Shown here piece after piece: positions 45,587 to 53,283 of a DNA stretch of 58,171 nucleotides (positions are counted from its first letter, which is position 1; every line of letters starts with the position of its first letter). Source of the DNA: Candidatus Omnitrophota bacterium (GTDB taxonomy: Bacteria; Omnitrophota; Omnitrophia; JAHJGZ01); the NCBI GenBank assembly GCA_018823795.1, contig JAHJGZ010000147.1, positions 1 through 58,171 of the forward strand, written 5' to 3'. A program made the position numbers and the translations under genes. Below the pieces are notes generated by a model that saw only the letters and a program-made list of their open reading frames with translations, was not told the DNA's origin and did not search any database.

Positions 45587-46667
45587 TGCTTCTCACCCTG
45601 TTCTTGTTATTGTTAACATAATCACCGATGAGTGTCATGTCACATTTTTCAGTGCACTTTATCCCGCATTTCAGGTTAAAATGATCTTCCCTCAACGCGT
45701 GGTATCGTGCTCCGTTCCAAATTTCATGAAGTGATTCATTTTTTGCATTGCCAAGAATAATCTCGTTATTAAAATCCTCGACACATTCGACCGCTTCACC
45801 ATTCGATTTAATGGTCATCGATGACCACGGAAATTGACAAAATTCAATCCAATGTATGGACTGTGTTTCATGATGAACTTCCTGGTACCATTTCTGATCC
45901 TGACTTTTCAGGTAGACATACACATCATGCCCTTTAAATGCTTCTTGCAACCGTTCAAATTCATCAGATTGGTTAGGCTTATTGAGATGCAACATCGTAA
46001 TAATAATGGTTGTCTTATAATTATTTTTCTTTTTACGATCAAGCAACGTTATTATTTTTTTATAACTATCGGTAAAATTTGAAGCTTTTCCCCGTATTTC
46101 CTTATGGCGCAGGTCATCTACAGTTTCTATGGAATATTTAATATAATCGAGCCCGTTTTCGAATAGTTCTTGCGTCCTTTCAATATGTATATTTGCAGGA
46201 TTACAGCTAAAATACGAAGGTATATTTCGCTCATGCAACATACGAACACGTTCCGGCATTTGTGTATCTAAAAGAGGATCTCCATAGCCATGCAAAACAA
46301 GCACTTGGGGAATAACGTATAAGAAAAAATGATTCTCGCTCATGTCCTCTTTTCTAATATGGTAGTACTTCTCAACAAACCTCTCCCATTCGCTCACTTC
46401 GATGTCAGTCCATGGTCGGATCTGATCTATAATGCGCATATACGTTGCCATATCAAGTGTTTCAATTGGTCGCGTCATCATCGTTGTCCGTGGGCACATC
46501 TCACAAGTCATATTACACGCATTCGTGGTTTCAATATTGTAAACAACTGGCGTCGATGAACGGCACTCTTCAAGTTTACGATAAAGATATTCCTTATCTT
46601 TCTTTGCACCCTTCATAAGCTGCTGTTTAAGTTCAAAAACATTCATGTAAAATTTTATATCAAACAT
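45579..46667 (-). CDS. Radical SAM/SPASM protein in the nonulosonate module
   Basis: This 362-residue protein has cysteines 51, 55 and 58 (TNACNMTCEMC), a HGYGDPL motif and a C-terminal SPASM-like set (VECVEDF, LKCGIKCTEKC). AAGGA seven bases upstream supports the ATG at 46667. It overlaps the B12-type radical-SAM gene by 8 bases and follows the aminotransferase by 18, so it probably works on the same sugar as both. Confidence 0.88.
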   Translation of the reverse strand: MFDIKFYMNVFELKQQLMKGAKKDKEYLYRKLEECRSSTPVVYNIETTNACNMTCEMCPRTTMMTRPIETLDMATYMRIIDQIRPWTDIEVSEWERFVEKYYHIRKEDMSENHFFLYVIPQVLVLHGYGDPLLDTQMPERVRMLHERNIPSYFSCNPANIHIERTQELFENGLDYIKYSIETVDDLRHKEIRGKASNFTDSYKKIITLLDRKKKNNYKTTIIITMLHLNKPNQSDEFERLQEAFKGHDVYVYLKSQDQKWYQEVHHETQSIHWIEFCQFPWSSMTIKSNGEAVECVEDFNNEIILGNAKNESLHEIWNGARYHALREDHFNLKCGIKCTEKCDMTLIGDYVNNNKNRVRSSE

Positions 46668-46685
46668 AATACATTCCTTTAAAAC

Positions 46686-47918
46686 TCAGGCGGGTTTCTT
46701 TTTTGAAAACTTTTTAATCACACGATGCAATGCAGCAGCCTTCTTTTTTGCTAACGATATATCTCGATAATTCGTTTTAAACTGCATTATTTTTGGTTGT
46801 ACGCTTTCTGCAACCGGACACAGGCCTTCCCGGTAGCGAAGTGTTTTATAGATAGCTGGACATCGCTCCACAAATTGTCTTTGAGTCATAACCGGTTCAA
46901 GGTATGGAACACTCCACGCGCCATATACTCCATCACCACCAGCCTTGATGTATTCTTTTCTAAATTCTTCCCAGGGAACACCAATACGTGCTTCACCTTC
47001 ATACACAACACCTAATGTATAATATGAATGTGTATAATTATCGGGAACTTCCTGTGGAATTAAATAATTACAATTTGCCATAACCTGCTTAAATATTTCA
47101 GCAGATTTGATTCGCAGTTCTAATAGTGCCTCAATCTTTTCTAGTTGTGCTAATGCTATGGCCGCATTGAATTCAGAGAGCCGGTAATTCCACCCAAGAA
47201 TATCATGTCGCTTGTAATGGGGATTTTGAAAGATATCTTGTTTCAATCGAACTCGTCCTTCATCCGCTTTCAGATTCTTAAATCCATGACCACCAATTTT
47301 CCGAACACTTTCGGCATACACCGGATTGTCTGTTATTATTATGCCACCTTCCCCACATGAAATATGTTTGGTATTCTCAAAACTATAACTTGCCATATGA
47401 CCGATGGTTCCTGTCAATCTACCGTTATAGGTACTCAGAAAACATTGCGCATTGTCTTCAATAACGATTATATTGTTTTTTTTTGCTATTGCCATTATGG
47501 GATCCATATTAGGCGGTAATCCATAGAGAGAAACCGTAATAATAGCTTTTGTTTTCTGTGTAATCTTTCTTTCAACGTCGGCAGGATCAATAGTGAATGT
47601 CTTGCGACTAATATCGGCATAAACCGGTATGGCATTAGCATGGATTGTCGCTGAGGTGTTCATAAAAACGGTCAAAGCAGGAGAAATCACCTCATCGCCA
47701 GGCTGCACGCCTGCGGCTACAAGGGCCGCATGTAACGTCGATGTCCCTGAATTGAATGCAACCGCATACTTAATACCAAATTTCTTTGCAAATGCCTTCT
47801 CCAATGTTTGATTCCAGTTACCACTGGTTGCAGACCAGCTTTCTGTTTGTAAAACCTTTTCAAGATAGGTGAGCTCATTGCCAAGATATTTGCTCGGATT
47901 TTTTAATCTTTTATTCAT
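46686..47918 (-). CDS. DegT/DnrJ/EryC1/StrS sugar aminotransferase
   Basis: This 410-residue PLP enzyme has Lys184 in YSFENTK, then HISCGEGG, and FNSGTSTLHAAL at 55-66. It shares one base with the cytidylyltransferase gene upstream and precedes the SPASM gene. It would add an amino group to a precursor of the ulosonic acid, before or after condensation. A KdnA-like role on an octulosonate is one possibility that I cannot confirm. Confidence 0.88.
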   Translation of the reverse strand: MNKRLKNPSKYLGNELTYLEKVLQTESWSATSGNWNQTLEKAFAKKFGIKYAVAFNSGTSTLHAALVAAGVQPGDEVISPALTVFMNTSATIHANAIPVYADISRKTFTIDPADVERKITQKTKAIITVSLYGLPPNMDPIMAIAKKNNIIVIEDNAQCFLSTYNGRLTGTIGHMASYSFENTKHISCGEGGIIITDNPVYAESVRKIGGHGFKNLKADEGRVRLKQDIFQNPHYKRHDILGWNYRLSEFNAAIALAQLEKIEALLELRIKSAEIFKQVMANCNYLIPQEVPDNYTHSYYTLGVVYEGEARIGVPWEEFRKEYIKAGGDGVYGAWSVPYLEPVMTQRQFVERCPAIYKTLRYREGLCPVAESVQPKIMQFKTNYRDISLAKKKAAALHRVIKKFSKKKPA

Positions 47919-48697
47919 TACGCATCCTTCGTAAATGTTTTTTTGAGTATTAATTTCGTTTTTGCTTTTTGATTGCTCAGGAACTGTTGTTGAAGATGTT
48001 GATTGATCTTTACAACATCGGGATGGCTATCAAGGAACGTGAGAATATCACGTAAGCTATAATATGATTTTACTTTAATAAATTGTTCTATAATTGTATG
48101 AAAGAAACGAAAATCTTCCTCATAATCAAGGGTCATGCGTATTTCTGGTCGTTTAAATACTAAAGGAATATTGTGTAACGTTTCCGTTTTAAATAGTCCT
48201 GTTTGTGTAAAATAGACCCACATCATTTCCGTATCATCAGTATCTTTTATTTCACACACCTTTTCTAAAGCCATGGTCTTTATGCCATACGTAAAAGCAC
48301 CACAAATAATATCCTTTCCTTCAATGAAATCTGCATCCGTCTTCTCGTATTGTGAAAAGGCAAGATCAATAAGTTCAGGTTCGCAAAATAAATCATCACC
48401 ATCAGCAGTGACAAAAAAATCTACCTCAAATGTATGAGCCGCGCCGCGCCATCGTTCTAATTTGTCCTTCACACTGCCTCGGTAAATACCTATCTCATTT
48501 TTTTGAGCAATTTGAACAAGGACATCATCTTCTTTAAGTTCTGTTGTACAAAGAACAACAATATCTTTCTTTTGAGAATGTTTGATACGCTCGATCAGAT
48601 GTTCTATCGTCGGTTTTCCTGCAATCTTCATTAATGCTTTTTGAGGTAGCCGAGATGATCCTGTGCGTACAGTTATAAATATTGCTTTTTTCATCAT
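47918..48697 (-). CDS. Cytidylyltransferase, SpsF/NeuA-like
   Basis: This 259-residue protein begins AIFITVRTGSSRLPQKALMKI, the SpsF/acylneuraminate cytidylyltransferase signature, and has a VTADGDDLFCEPELI metal-type region. It would activate an ulosonic acid as the CMP-sugar. The fused phosphatase found in some NeuA proteins is absent; a separate one is encoded directly upstream, overlapping by 4 bases. Confidence 0.83.
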   Translation of the reverse strand: MMKKAIFITVRTGSSRLPQKALMKIAGKPTIEHLIERIKHSQKKDIVVLCTTELKEDDVLVQIAQKNEIGIYRGSVKDKLERWRGAAHTFEVDFFVTADGDDLFCEPELIDLAFSQYEKTDADFIEGKDIICGAFTYGIKTMALEKVCEIKDTDDTEMMWVYFTQTGLFKTETLHNIPLVFKRPEIRMTLDYEEDFRFFHTIIEQFIKVKSYYSLRDILTFLDSHPDVVKINQHLQQQFLSNQKAKTKLILKKTFTKDA

Positions 48698-49173
48698 TTT
48701 AGTATTATCCTGTCATATAATGCCCGTATAACACCTTGCCCACCATCGACATTAATGATAAATTTAGCTACTTCTTTAATTGATTTATGCGCATCACGCG
48801 GTGCAACCGGATATCCCACTATTTTCATCGCTTCTCGATCATTGCTATCATTACCGACATACAGTACCTTTTTAAGGTCATACTTCTTTTCCTTACAATA
48901 AGCAATAAGGGTTGTTTTCTTATCACGAACATTATGAATAGCTTTTATCTTTAATTTCTTAGCACGCACGGCAACAATACCACTTTTTTCTGCGGACAAA
49001 AAAATCTGTTGGATTTTATTCTCTCTCATCTTTCGAATAGCTAAGCCATCGGAACGATTACACACGACCGCTTCTTTTCCGTCTTCAAAAACAAGGACTT
49101 TATTATCGGTGAGAACACCATCGAAATCGTATACCATTAAGTCGATATCTTTTTTTCGGATTGCTTTTTTCAT
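48694..49173 (-). CDS. KdsC-like HAD phosphatase
   Basis: This 159-residue HAD-family protein has the nucleophile motif YDFDGVLTDN (Asp16, Asp18) and a C-terminal VGNDSNDREAM motif for metal binding, matching KdsC/NeuA-phosphatase-type enzymes that remove phosphate from ulosonate 8- or 9-phosphate. It is the first gene of the nonulosonate run and overlaps the cytidylyltransferase by 4 bases. A 66-base gap separates it from fcl. Confidence 0.88.
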   Translation of the reverse strand: MKKAIRKKDIDLMVYDFDGVLTDNKVLVFEDGKEAVVCNRSDGLAIRKMRENKIQQIFLSAEKSGIVAVRAKKLKIKAIHNVRDKKTTLIAYCKEKKYDLKKVLYVGNDSNDREAMKIVGYPVAPRDAHKSIKEVAKFIINVDGGQGVIRALYDRIILK

Positions 49174-49239
49174 ATGTAGATTCCTATCCCCTGTTAAGAT
49201 TTGTTTTAATTACGTGTTCAAACAATATTAAAAAACATT

Positions 49240-50310
49240 TTATTCACCATTCCCACTTTTATTTAAATACCAGGCATATGTTTTCTTTATCCCATCAGCG
49301 AGTTTCACTGTCGGTTGCCGTCCTAATGTTCTCAATTTAGTCATATCTAATAACTTATTAGGGGTACCTGTTGGTTTCGTCTTATCCCACTCAATGTTCC
49401 CCTTAAAGCCAACAAAGTCCTTAATCATCAAAGCTAAATCCTTAATTTTTATCTCCTCACCAGTCCCGACATTTACAAATTCACCGATCTCTTTATATGT
49501 CAGACGTTTCATAAAATCGACACAGATTTCAGCGAGATCATCAACAAAAAGAAATGCTCGATTTACTTCTCCGGTGCCCCATAACGTAACAGAATCTTTT
49601 AAAATACCATACCGGGCTAACTGTTCGTTAATCCGTCTCTCATCCTTGCTCTGTTGTTGCTCAGCAGGACCCGCACCTCTAAATATCTGAAAATCATTTA
49701 CAATCAATTTATACTTTTTTTCTGAAAGCAATCGTGCTAAATGGAATTTTCTGATAAGTGCCGGTAACACATGTGATGTCTCAAGATTGAAATTATCATT
49801 GTAGCCATACAGGTTATTCGGCATGACTGAAATAAAGTCGGTCCCATATTGCTCATTATAATACCGGCATAATTTGATACCCGCTATCTTTGCTAACGCA
49901 TAGGGTTCATTGGTCGGCTCTAATTTTCCTGTTAAAAGATCTTCTTCTTTCATCGGTTGTGGGGCAAATTTTGGATAGATACATGCTGAACCAAGATTAA
50001 GGAGCTTCTTAACCTTATAGAGGTATGAACACTGGATAATGTTTGAAATAATCATTATATTATCGTAAATAAATTCTGCCGGATAGGTACTATTCGCAAG
50101 GATACCACCGACCTTAGCGGCAGCCAAAAACACATACGCCGGTTTTTCTGTTTTAAAAAAATCTTCTGTAACATCTTGTCTTCGCAGGTCCAACTCTTCA
50201 CAGGTCTGATGAACAATGTTAGTATAGCCCTCCTCACGGAGCTTTCTGGAAATGGCAGAACCGACCATTCCCGTATGCCCTGCTATGTATATTTTTTCTC
50301 CTTTTTCCAT
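49240..50310 (-). CDS. fcl: GDP-L-fucose synthase
   Basis: This 356-residue SDR has IAGHTGMVGSAI (9-20), the catalytic Ser108 in NLGSAC, Tyr137 and Lys141 in YALAK, and NNLYGYNDNFN and LETSHVLPALIRKFH blocks characteristic of GDP-L-fucose synthase. It does the epimerase-reductase step from GDP-4-keto-6-deoxymannose. It carries about 45 extra residues near 193-240 compared with the roughly 320-residue E. coli enzyme. It follows gmd by 23 bases. Confidence 0.93.
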   Translation of the reverse strand: MEKGEKIYIAGHTGMVGSAISRKLREEGYTNIVHQTCEELDLRRQDVTEDFFKTEKPAYVFLAAAKVGGILANSTYPAEFIYDNIMIISNIIQCSYLYKVKKLLNLGSACIYPKFAPQPMKEEDLLTGKLEPTNEPYALAKIAGIKLCRYYNEQYGTDFISVMPNNLYGYNDNFNLETSHVLPALIRKFHLARLLSEKKYKLIVNDFQIFRGAGPAEQQQSKDERRINEQLARYGILKDSVTLWGTGEVNRAFLFVDDLAEICVDFMKRLTYKEIGEFVNVGTGEEIKIKDLALMIKDFVGFKGNIEWDKTKPTGTPNKLLDMTKLRTLGRQPTVKLADGIKKTYAWYLNKSGNGE

Positions 50311-50333
50311 TAGTGTATCCTCTATTTAAAGAT

Positions 50334-51479
50334 TTATTTTACTTTTTCATAAAAGGAAAAAGCATGATTGGTATATGCAAATTGCTTCTTACGCGAAATG
50401 CGTATCCCTTCTCCAAGAGGCTCTAAATCAGCAAGCTTCATATCATAGTCAACCATTATTTTAATGAGTTCATCAAAAGTAGTTCGTGGTCGCCATCCTA
50501 GTTTTTTTTGAGCTTTCCGTATGTCTGCCTCCAGGCATACAACTTCGGTTGGTCGAAAATAACGCGTATCTATTTCTACAATAACATCACCCGGCTTAAA
50601 AACATGTTTCCATTGAGTCTTAACGCTTTCTACGAGCCCTTTTTCTCCTGTTTTTTTTCCTTTCCATTCTATTTCTACGCCAACATAGTCAAACGCCTTT
50701 TCCATAAATTCCCGAACGGAATGATTTTCACCGGTACCAATAACATAATCATCGGGCTGCTCTTGCTGTAACATATGCCACATTACCTCAACATATTCCG
50801 GCGCAAATCCCCAATCTCGCTTTGCATCGAGATTACCACAATACAGTTTTTTTTGTTCCCCGACCAACATATGAGCGATCGCTCTGGTAATCTTTCTCGT
50901 TATAAATGTTTCGCCCCGCCGAGGACTTTCGTGATTAAAGAGGATTCCGTTTGATGCAAAGAGATTATATGCTTCACGATAATTAACCGTCATCCAATAC
51001 GCATACGCCTTTGCAATTGCATAGGGGCTCCGCGGACAAAACGGAGTTTTTTCATTTTGCGGCGCTTGTGCCGAGCCAAACATCTCTGATGAAGATGCCT
51101 GGTAAAATCTTGTTTTTATTTTACTGCGTCTTATTGATTCCAATATTCTCGTCGTTCCTAATGCCGTAATGTTTCCGGTAAATTCTGGCATATCAAAGGA
51201 GACGCGTACATGCGATTGAGCCCCTAAATTATAAATCTCGTCAGGTTTTATATTCCATATTATTTCTGTTAAAAAACCTGGATCAGACAAATCGCCATAA
51301 TAAAGAAATAACTGAGCGTGCGTGTCATGGGGGTCGACATAAATATGATCTATCCTTTGTGTATTAAACGCAGAGGCCCGTCGTATAACGCCATGGATTT
51401 CATATCCTTTTGACAAAAGAAACTCAGTTAAATATGAACCATCCTGTCCAGTAATTCCAGTGATCAATGCCTTCTTCAT
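50334..51479 (-). CDS. gmd: GDP-mannose 4,6-dehydratase
   Basis: This 381-residue SDR has GITGQDGSY at 8-16, SSSEMFG near 129-135 and Tyr153 and Lys157 in [24 protein letters not shown] and the [10 protein letters not shown] block are diagnostic of Gmd. It converts GDP-mannose to GDP-4-keto-6-deoxy-D-mannose, which fcl then turns into GDP-L-fucose. The Shine-Dalgarno AAAGGAG precedes the ATG. The start of GDP-mannose synthesis is not in the window. Confidence 0.95.
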   Translation of the reverse strand: MKKALITGITGQDGSYLTEFLLSKGYEIHGVIRRASAFNTQRIDHIYVDPHDTHAQLFLYYGDLSDPGFLTEIIWNIKPDEIYNLGAQSHVRVSFDMPEFTGNITALGTTRILESIRRSKIKTRFYQASSSEMFGSAQAPQNEKTPFCPRSPYAIAKAYAYWMTVNYREAYNLFASNGILFNHESPRRGETFITRKITRAIAHMLVGEQKKLYCGNLDAKRDWGFAPEYVEVMWHMLQQEQPDDYVIGTGENHSVREFMEKAFDYVGVEIEWKGKKTGEKGLVESVKTQWKHVFKPGDVIVEIDTRYFRPTEVVCLEADIRKAQKKLGWRPRTTFDELIKIMVDYDMKLADLEPLGEGIRISRKKQFAYTNHAFSFYEKVK

Positions 51480-51543
51480 ATATAAACTCCTTTAGTTCTC
51501 ATTATCATATCTTTCTTTATTGCCCATTTTTCTCACACAATTT

Positions 51544-52545
51544 TTAACTTATTGTTGAAAAATATTTAACAATATCGCTTAATCCATTTTCTAAATCTAT
51601 CATTGGTGTAAAACGTAAAATCTTTTGTGCCTTTTTAATAGAAGAACAATTTCTTACTATTTCCCCCTTTTTAGCAGCTGTTCGAATTATTTTTGTTTTT
51701 TTATTCGTCAATAAAGTGGTTAGTAACGTAATGAGCTTATTTACCGACGTTTCAGTTCCGGTTCCTATTTGAAAAACTTCGCCTCCTTGGTTTGAGCGCA
51801 ATGCAAGAGAGATGGCCAACGAAATATCATCGGCATGGATGAAATCCCGTGTTTGTTTCCCCGTACCATATATCGTTAAAATTTGTCCATTCATAATTCT
51901 TTTTATAAATTTTGTTATAACTGACGTTTTGTGATACGAATAGGCTCCATATACATTGGCAAACCGCAATGAGGTCGTCTTTATGCCATACGAACTGTAG
52001 TATGCAGAACATAATGCCTCACCGCATACTTTGCTTGCCCCATACGGAGAAAGCGGCTCAGGAATCATCTCTTCGTTGATCGGAATGCTCTGTTCGCCCA
52101 CTACTGCATTAGACGAAGCAAAAATAAATTTCTTTATCCTATTTTCTCGTGCTGCTTCAAGACAGTGTAAAGTACCAGCCACATTGATATCAAATCCTTG
52201 CTGAGGAGATTTAATCGATTCCAAAACCTGTGTATGTGCAGCAAGATGAACGATCGCGTCATGTTTCCGGACTTTTTTAGACAATGTTCGTTTATCTAAA
52301 ATATCACCTTCAATAAACTGACATCTGCCTTTTTGTCGTGAATTTTTGATTGCAATATCTAAATTCTTCTTTGAGCCAGCAGACACATTATCATAAACGG
52401 TTATATCGTAGCTCCCGTTATCTAATAAATACTTAACGAAATTCGCCCCGACAAAACCACATCCGCCAGTAATAAAAATCTTCTGACGAAGATTTTTATT
52501 CGGATTACGGGAATAAGTGTTACGTGATAAGTGTTTGCTTTTCAT
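51544..52545 (-). CDS. NDP-sugar epimerase (UDP-glucose 4-epimerase-like SDR)
   Basis: This 333-residue SDR has ITGGCGFVGANFV near residue 25, HLAAHTQ, and SPYGASK as the catalytic Tyr-Lys region, followed by RFANVYG. It looks like a UDP-hexose or UDP-uronate epimerase. The first 20 residues are unusual: they are encoded by repeat-like DNA and a 13-bp palindrome (52471-52500), and the ATG overlaps the four-helix-bundle gene by 4 bases. The original start may have been replaced by an insertion. Confidence 0.87.
   Translation of the reverse strand: MKSKHLSRNTYSRNPNKNLRQKIFITGGCGFVGANFVKYLLDNGSYDITVYDNVSAGSKKNLDIAIKNSRQKGRCQFIEGDILDKRTLSKKVRKHDAIVHLAAHTQVLESIKSPQQGFDINVAGTLHCLEAARENRIKKFIFASSNAVVGEQSIPINEEMIPEPLSPYGASKVCGEALCSAYYSSYGIKTTSLRFANVYGAYSYHKTSVITKFIKRIMNGQILTIYGTGKQTRDFIHADDISLAISLALRSNQGGEVFQIGTGTETSVNKLITLLTTLLTNKKTKIIRTAAKKGEIVRNCSSIKKAQKILRFTPMIDLENGLSDIVKYFSTIS
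52471..52500. repeat. 13-bp perfect inverted repeat inside the epimerase 5' end
   Basis: AATAAAAATCTTC (52471-52483), TGAC, then GAAGATTTTTATT (52488-52500) form a perfect 13-bp stem with a 4-base loop. It lies within the coding start of the epimerase, next to CACTTATCACGTAACACTTA-like repetitive sequence at the left edge of the four-helix-bundle insert. Confidence 0.75.
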
Positions 52546-52901
52546 TTTATCTTACATTTCAAATTATTGATTAACGCATTAAGCATTTTGCTTATTCCTA
52601 CACAATCAGACTCTAGTTTTTCATATTGCTTACTATTTATAAATTTAATGTCAAATACTAGAAACAACAAATACCGCATTTCCTCAAGAGAACCGCGAGA
52701 ATTAAACAAAAATTGAATATATTCTTTAGTCGTATTTCTCGAAAATCCTTCAACTATATTAGTTGGCACAGATACTGCGGATCTTTTAAGTTGGCTCGTT
52801 ATTCCATATAATTCATCCTTGGGTAAGGAAACGGTAATTTTATAAACATCTTTTACCAACTCGTGTGACTTCTTCCAAACATCTAAATCTTTCCAATGCA
52901 T
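52542..52901 (-). CDS. Four-helix bundle protein (S23/23S rRNA intervening-sequence family)
   Basis: This 119-residue protein has HWKDLDVWKKSHELV at its N terminus, QLKRSAVSVPTNIVEGFSR in the middle and FLFNSRGSLEEMRY-like text after it, the marks of the four-helix-bundle S23 family. Members occur as intervening sequences in 23S rRNA genes, as the Avd partner of diversity-generating retroelements, and as lone ORFs in many genomes. Here it stands alone among sugar genes, with repeat-like DNA on both sides, and looks like an inserted cassette. Function unknown. Confidence 0.88.
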   Translation of the reverse strand: MHWKDLDVWKKSHELVKDVYKITVSLPKDELYGITSQLKRSAVSVPTNIVEGFSRNTTKEYIQFLFNSRGSLEEMRYLLFLVFDIKFINSKQYEKLESDCVGISKMLNALINNLKCKIK

Positions 52902-52930
52902 TACACAAACCTTCTCTTATTGCTTTTTAC

Positions 52931-52967
52931 CTATCTCTTAATCCTTACCCCTTAATCCCCAATCCCT
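52931..52967. repeat. Imperfect GGGATTAAG-type short tandem repeat
   Basis: On the minus strand this stretch is made of near copies of GGGATT/GGATTAAG units. It encodes the last residues and stop codon of thioredoxin and continues into the gap before the four-helix-bundle gene, marking the right edge of that apparent insert. Confidence 0.5.
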
Positions 52968-53283
52968 GTTCTATCATATTTAACAGCTGCTCTTTGGAGA
53001 GAGCACCCACTTCACGTTTGAGGATATCACCATCTTTAAATAATATGAATGTCGGTACTCCAGCAACATCATACATCTGTTGAATTTGAGGATTTTGGTC
53101 AACATTACATTTAGCTATCTTAACGGTATCTTCTAATTCTTCAGCTAATGCGTCAATAACCGATTCAACCATCTTACATGGTGCACACCACGAACCCCAA
53201 AAGTCGACCAAGACAGGCATACTTGTTTCCAACACTTCTTGATTAAAGTTATGTGCATTAAGGATTACAACCCTACTCATCAT
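52945..53283 (-). CDS. trxA: Thioredoxin
   Basis: This 112-residue protein has the redox site WGSWCAPCK with Cys33 and Cys36, then a VAGVPTFILFKDG cis-proline region, as in classical thioredoxins. The second ATG (53280) is also possible, being six bases from GAGG. It overlaps the sulfoquinovose-synthase-like gene by 11 bases. In this context it may reduce APS reductase or the cysteine-rich extension of its neighbour. Its final few residues are encoded by repeat-like DNA. Confidence 0.93.
   Translation of the reverse strand: MMSRVVILNAHNFNQEVLETSMPVLVDFWGSWCAPCKMVESVIDALAEELEDTVKIAKCNVDQNPQIQQMYDVAGVPTFILFKDGDILKREVGALSKEQLLNMIEQGLGIKG

Noticed and set aside
52542-52901. Part of a diversity-generating retroelement (Avd)
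   Set aside because: No reverse transcriptase, template repeat or variable repeat is present nearby; only the four-helix family is shared.
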